DNA of 64,000 nt from ATX-6F1 sp943369485. GTDB lineage: Bacteria; Cyanobacteriota; Cyanobacteriia; PCC-6307; Cyanobiaceae. The notes under the pieces are model-generated. The model had not been told where the DNA came from. It worked only from the letters and a program-made list of their open reading frames with translations, and searched no databases. Made by a program: the position numbers and the translations under genes. This document shows, in pieces, positions 60,887-64,000 of this stretch. The stretch spans positions 1 to 64,000 of the forward strand of contig CALRNH020000012.1 in the NCBI GenBank assembly GCA_943369485.1, given 5' to 3'. The number at the start of each line of letters is the position of its first letter. Position 1 is the stretch's first letter.

Positions 60887-61720
60887 CTTGATCTCGCAGG
60901 CCCTATCTGATATCTACCTTTGGACTTCAGTTCCAAAGAGCTAACTCTTGCTTCATTGGGGACTCACCAAAACGCTGCGCACCAGAGCCACATGAACAAG
61001 TTGAAGAATCGCCTACTTACCTCTGAGCGATACTCAGGCTTGAGTTTAATCTATGTTCTGGACTTAGTTTTCGGATCATCTGAGAGCTTCAATGCCGATC
61101 AATGGGCGTGACAAGAAGGCACAAGGAACAGAAGGCCGTTCCAACAGCATCTCGAAGTTCATCACTAGCATAGCCAATGCAATGGCTGCTTCTTGGCTAG
61201 TAGGTAGCTTCTCATGAAACAGGCCCTAGCCAAAGCGCCGCTTCCTCAGTTCGACTGGGCCTTGACAGCATATCTTTGACGCTCATGATCATTATATCGT
61301 CTCATCTCTTCTTCGAAAAGGTACTGAATTCCTGTCCTTCCGGGAAGGTCACTTTGACCTGATCCCCGGGTGATCGTGGCAGTACCGTTGAGCCGCCGGC
61401 AGGTCAGAGCAATAGGGCCAGTGACACCAGAGCATCCAGGAATGTCGACAGCCGCGTCGTTCCGTAAATCTTCACCATGAGCATGTAGCTTTGTTAACCT
61501 AGGGCAACATGCCTGGGGCGTCTGGCTTGGATGAGCCTGGCCAGTCTGGAAGTCCTTTATTCTGCTGCAACTCTGACCAGGTACTGGCCACTCCCCTGAT
61601 GCTGGGGTTTGCTGAAGGTTCGTCGAGCCGCGAGCCCTGCCACCACCACTCCGGTAAGGCCCTTGCAACAAGTCGTCTGATCAGGTTTTCCAAAGTCTTG
61701 CCCCCTTCCTGACGGTCACC
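60887..61720. other. Gene-free stretch with a decayed wza fragment
   Basis: No intact gene is supported. A fragment of a wza-like gene (61315-61450) is the only recognisable part. The rest, about 60890-61310 and 61460-61720, shows AT-rich to mixed sequence with short frames. The AT-rich left part matches the GT8 composition. Confidence 0.5.
61315..61450 (-). pseudogene. Fragment of a second wza-like gene
   Basis: The minus-strand frame reads 'STFLDALVSLALLL', a stop, then 'PAGGSTVLPRSPGDQVKVTF' and 'PEGQEFS'. This parallels the N terminus of the intact gene at 57346-58389: a signal peptide 'SKFLIWLLGVACFL' followed by 'LPISPGDRVKVTIPEGEEFS'. An in-frame TGA interrupts the signal peptide region and the remainder is missing. 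It is 3 kb from the intact copy in the same orientation. Confidence 0.75.
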
Positions 61721-62788
61721 GTGCGCATCGGACTGATCAACGCCTACAGCACCCTGAACCTCGGGGATGCGGCCATCTACAGCGCTTTCCGCAAGCTGCT
61801 GCCGCAGGCTGATCTGGTGGCGTGCGTTCAGGACCAGAACCCTGATCCAGGGCTGGGGGTCGATTTTCTCTCGAAGCGCCCACGGGACTGTGGGGCCTAC
61901 GTGAGTGTGGGGGGAGACATCTTCAACAACTCCCGGGAGTGGTTCGTCACCAAGGCTTTTCTTCAGAATCTGGCGGAATTGCGACGCAGTCCGAAGCACA
62001 CCATCCTGTTCGGTCAGTCCATTCCTCGGTCGTGCCATGGGCTGAGTTTCCTCCTGCTCAGTCAGAGCCTGCGGGGCCTGGCCGCCGTGTGTGTGCGAGA
62101 CGCCGAGAGTCACAGACGTCTTTGTCAGTCAGGAGTTCAGGCGCGGCTTTCCTTTGATGTCGCCTTTGCGCTGGAGGGTTCGGAGCTTGCCCGAGAACGG
62201 GCGCTGGACATGCTTGGACGTCTGGGCATCGATCCTGCCAGGGCTGCGGTGTTGTCGGTGCGGGGTTTCGACAGCATGTACGGCCACGACAATGCACGCT
62301 TCGTGGATGGGATGGCGCAGCTCTGCCAGCGGCTTTTTCTACAGGATCGTATCCCGGTCGTCTTGATTCAGTCCCGCGCTTACGGGGCCGACAACGACCT
62401 TGAAGTGGCCGAGGCCATCCTGGAGAGGTTTCCCGGCACCAGGATTTTTGATCCCTTTCTGGAGGATGCGAGTGTGCCGAGCTGGCAATTGGCGATGGCC
62501 CTGTTCTCCCTGGTGGATCTCGTCATTGCGGTGCGTTTTCATACGGCCGTTCTGGCCCTGGCTGCTGGACGTGTTCCGTATCATCTCCATTATTCCAATA
62601 AGGGCAGAGATCTTTGCCAGCGACTGAACCTGCCCGGATGCGATCTGGCAAGCCTTGATCCGCAAGCCACACTGGATGCGATCCTGGCTACGGGAGGCCT
62701 CCGCTTCAGCCATGGTGTGATCCGCAAGCAGGTGCTGGCAGATTTCCGTTGGTGCCTGGATCAATTGCCCGAGGATCGGAGGCCCTGA
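61721..62788 (+). CDS. Polysaccharide pyruvyl transferase family protein
   Basis: 355 residues from GTG 61721. It starts 'MRIGLINAYSTLNLGDAAIY' (G-x-x-N-x-G-D), with 'YVSVGGDIFNNSREWF', 'VCVRDAESHRRLCQSGV' and 'VDLVIAVRFHTAVLALAAGR' as in CsaB/WcaK enzymes. The final R-x-H is present. It should add a pyruvyl ketal to polysaccharide sugars. Neighbouring GT8 and the EPS operon suggest it modifies the same polymer. Confidence 0.87.
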   Translation: MRIGLINAYSTLNLGDAAIYSAFRKLLPQADLVACVQDQNPDPGLGVDFLSKRPRDCGAYVSVGGDIFNNSREWFVTKAFLQNLAELRRSPKHTILFGQSIPRSCHGLSFLLLSQSLRGLAAVCVRDAESHRRLCQSGVQARLSFDVAFALEGSELARERALDMLGRLGIDPARAAVLSVRGFDSMYGHDNARFVDGMAQLCQRLFLQDRIPVVLIQSRAYGADNDLEVAEAILERFPGTRIFDPFLEDASVPSWQLAMALFSLVDLVIAVRFHTAVLALAAGRVPYHLHYSNKGRDLCQRLNLPGCDLASLDPQATLDAILATGGLRFSHGVIRKQVLADFRWCLDQLPEDRRP

Positions 62789-63033
62789 TGGTCAGGGGTT
62801 GTGCAATGTTGTCAGCCGCCCCAGGGGCAAATTCCCTTTGATTGGATGGCTATATTCCTGCCGCTTGGGTTTCACCCTGAGGATTCAGCCGGTGGATAGG
62901 CGTCAAGATTGCACGGTCGCAGCAAGGGAGCGAAGCCTTGTGCCCCTTGATGAACAATTGAGGCTCGGTGCGGGTCTGCCATGACCTCTGGAAGACCCGT
63001 CTATAGTGACAGGGGCAGACAAGCGGTGGCTCC

Positions 63034-63387
63034 ATGATCAGAATCGACGAGTTGAGGTCCAATGACCTTCCCTTTGTGCGTGCGGATCAAGAAGGGATTG
63101 TTGAAGAAATCAATGAGGCCTTCCAAAGGGTTTATGGCTGGTTGCCTGAGGACATCATCGGACAATCTCTTGGTCTTATTTTGCCTTCCTACTTCAAGGA
63201 TGCGCATCACCTTGGATTTTCCCGCTTCAGAATCACCGAGGGTGTGGGATCAGAGGTTCTAAACCACCCCCTGAAGCTCAAGACCGTCTGCAAGGATCAA
63301 CGGGAGATTGAGTCAGAGCATTTTATTGTTGCGGAGCGCCAGGGTGCGACATGGAGCTTTGCAGCCACCCTGACACCGCTGGAGTGA
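63034..63387 (+). CDS. Stand-alone PAS-domain protein
   Basis: 117 residues consisting of one PAS domain: 'FVRADQEGIVEEINEAFQRV' and 'YGWLPEDIIGQSLGLILP', then 'SEHFIVAERQGATWSFAATL'. There is no output domain. Its stop is four bases before the TTG start of a PAS histidine kinase on the same strand. It may be the sensor for it, or the pair may be a frameshifted single gene. The intervening bases have no in-frame join without a shift. Confidence 0.75.
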   Translation: MIRIDELRSNDLPFVRADQEGIVEEINEAFQRVYGWLPEDIIGQSLGLILPSYFKDAHHLGFSRFRITEGVGSEVLNHPLKLKTVCKDQREIESEHFIVAERQGATWSFAATLTPLE

Positions 63388-63391
63388 CGGC

Positions 63392-64000
63392 TTGTCTTTG
63401 GCTTCCCTTCAGGATCAACTCCGGCAGACGCTCGGCAGGCTCGAAGCTGCTCTGAGTTGCGTTGAGGATTCTCTGGTCCTCACCGATTTCGCTGGACGGG
63501 TCGAGTGGACCAACCGAGCTTTTGATCAACTGGTGGGGCGTCCCCGTCTGCAGTCTCTCGGTCAGTCCTTGCCTGATCTGCTGCCCCAACGCTACGAGAA
63601 TGGTCAATCCCTTGCCTCCGGAGACCTGCTGCTCTGGGCCCGAAACGGACCTGGTCGTTCCATCTGGGACCTGACCCCACAGCCCCCCCGCGAGGTGCTG
63701 GAGGTGAAATGGTCGCCAGTGAATCTCAGTAACGATGCCTCGTTGATCTTTGTGTTTCGAGATCTGAGTGACATCGTCAGGGTCAAGGATCAACTTACCC
63801 ATAGTCGTGATTTTCTTGAGCAGGAAGTCTCGACTCGAACCCTCGAACTGCAGGAGGCTCGGGATGTTGCACTGGCTGCCAGTGGTGCCATGGGTGACTT
63901 TTTGGCCAATATCAGTCATGAGATTCGCACACCGATGAATGCCGTGATCGGCATGACCGAATTATTGCTTGACACATCGCTTGACCCCCAGCAGCTTGAG
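63392..64000 (+). CDS. PAS-domain sensor histidine kinase (cut by window edge)
   Basis: 203 codons are present from a TTG at 63392 (63398 is a second TTG). A PAS domain is seen ('LEAALSCVEDSLVLTDFAGR', 'WTNRAFDQLVGRPRLQSLGQ'). A coiled linker then leads into the HisKA start 'GDFLANISHEIRTPMNAVIG' with phospho-acceptor His. The ATPase domain lies outside the window. No ATG is available near the start, which supports either TTG initiation or a frameshift from the PAS gene just upstream. Confidence 0.82.
   Translation, partial: MSLASLQDQLRQTLGRLEAALSCVEDSLVLTDFAGRVEWTNRAFDQLVGRPRLQSLGQSLPDLLPQRYENGQSLASGDLLLWARNGPGRSIWDLTPQPPREVLEVKWSPVNLSNDASLIFVFRDLSDIVRVKDQLTHSRDFLEQEVSTRTLELQEARDVALAASGAMGDFLANISHEIRTPMNAVIGMTELLLDTSLDPQQLE

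Overview
The window looks like chromosome from a high-GC unicellular cyanobacterium of the Synechococcus/Cyanobium type. The support is a guanidine hydrolase locus with its own HypA/HypB-like chaperones, orphan Nif11-type small proteins, a KdpD that stops after its sensor domain, a TspO-like protein and a cyanobacterial-style EPS locus. Genus-level placement is inference; no rRNA or tRNA gene was recognised.

Layout. 1-142 is the end of an IS3-family element inserted in a membrane-protein gene. About 300-3250 is an AT-richer run of small genes, all on the minus strand, separated by imperfect palindromes that resemble integron attC sites. No integrase is visible, so it reads as a cassette cluster without an integrase. 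4628-12308 is a guanidine operon: a guanidine-I (ykkC) riboswitch, then gdmH, hypA-like, hypB-like, a type III glutamine synthetase-like ligase, a NitT/TauT-type ABC transporter and a Rieske oxygenase. A TIM-barrel gene diverges from it.

12.3-28.4 kb is mostly core and accessory housekeeping genes: aminotransferase, TspO-like, Nif11-like, TM2, DCC thiol oxidoreductase, nitroreductase, ParB-like, phosphoribosyltransferase, YccF, a large CPBP protease, an aspartyl protease, polysaccharide deacetylase, persulfide dioxygenase-rhodanese and PstS-like. It also holds a photolyase remnant. 28.5-36.5 kb carries a decayed ACR3 copy, a histidine kinase/NarL-type regulator pair and the divergent kdpABFC-kdpD(N) potassium pump operon. 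37.8-41.8 kb is an arsenic island: acr3-arsR diverging from GAPDH-arsJ across two perfect ArsR boxes.

42-47.5 kb has a methyltransferase, a hybrid kinase, an SPFH protein and a GAF/degenerate-GGDEF protein. 47.4-58.4 kb is one long minus-strand exopolysaccharide operon: Wza, Wzz-like, Wzy, Wzx, three GT2s, PssD/PssE-like, then an initiating sugar transferase with a fused STAS domain. An RsbW-like anti-sigma kinase gene ends it. This pairing suggests partner-switching control of the first step of polysaccharide synthesis and is the most novel-looking arrangement here. 58.4-62.8 kb is a scarred region: an ISAs1-type transposase wreck, a fragment of a second wza, a low-GC GT8 gene and a pyruvyl transferase. 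The window ends inside a PAS histidine kinase.
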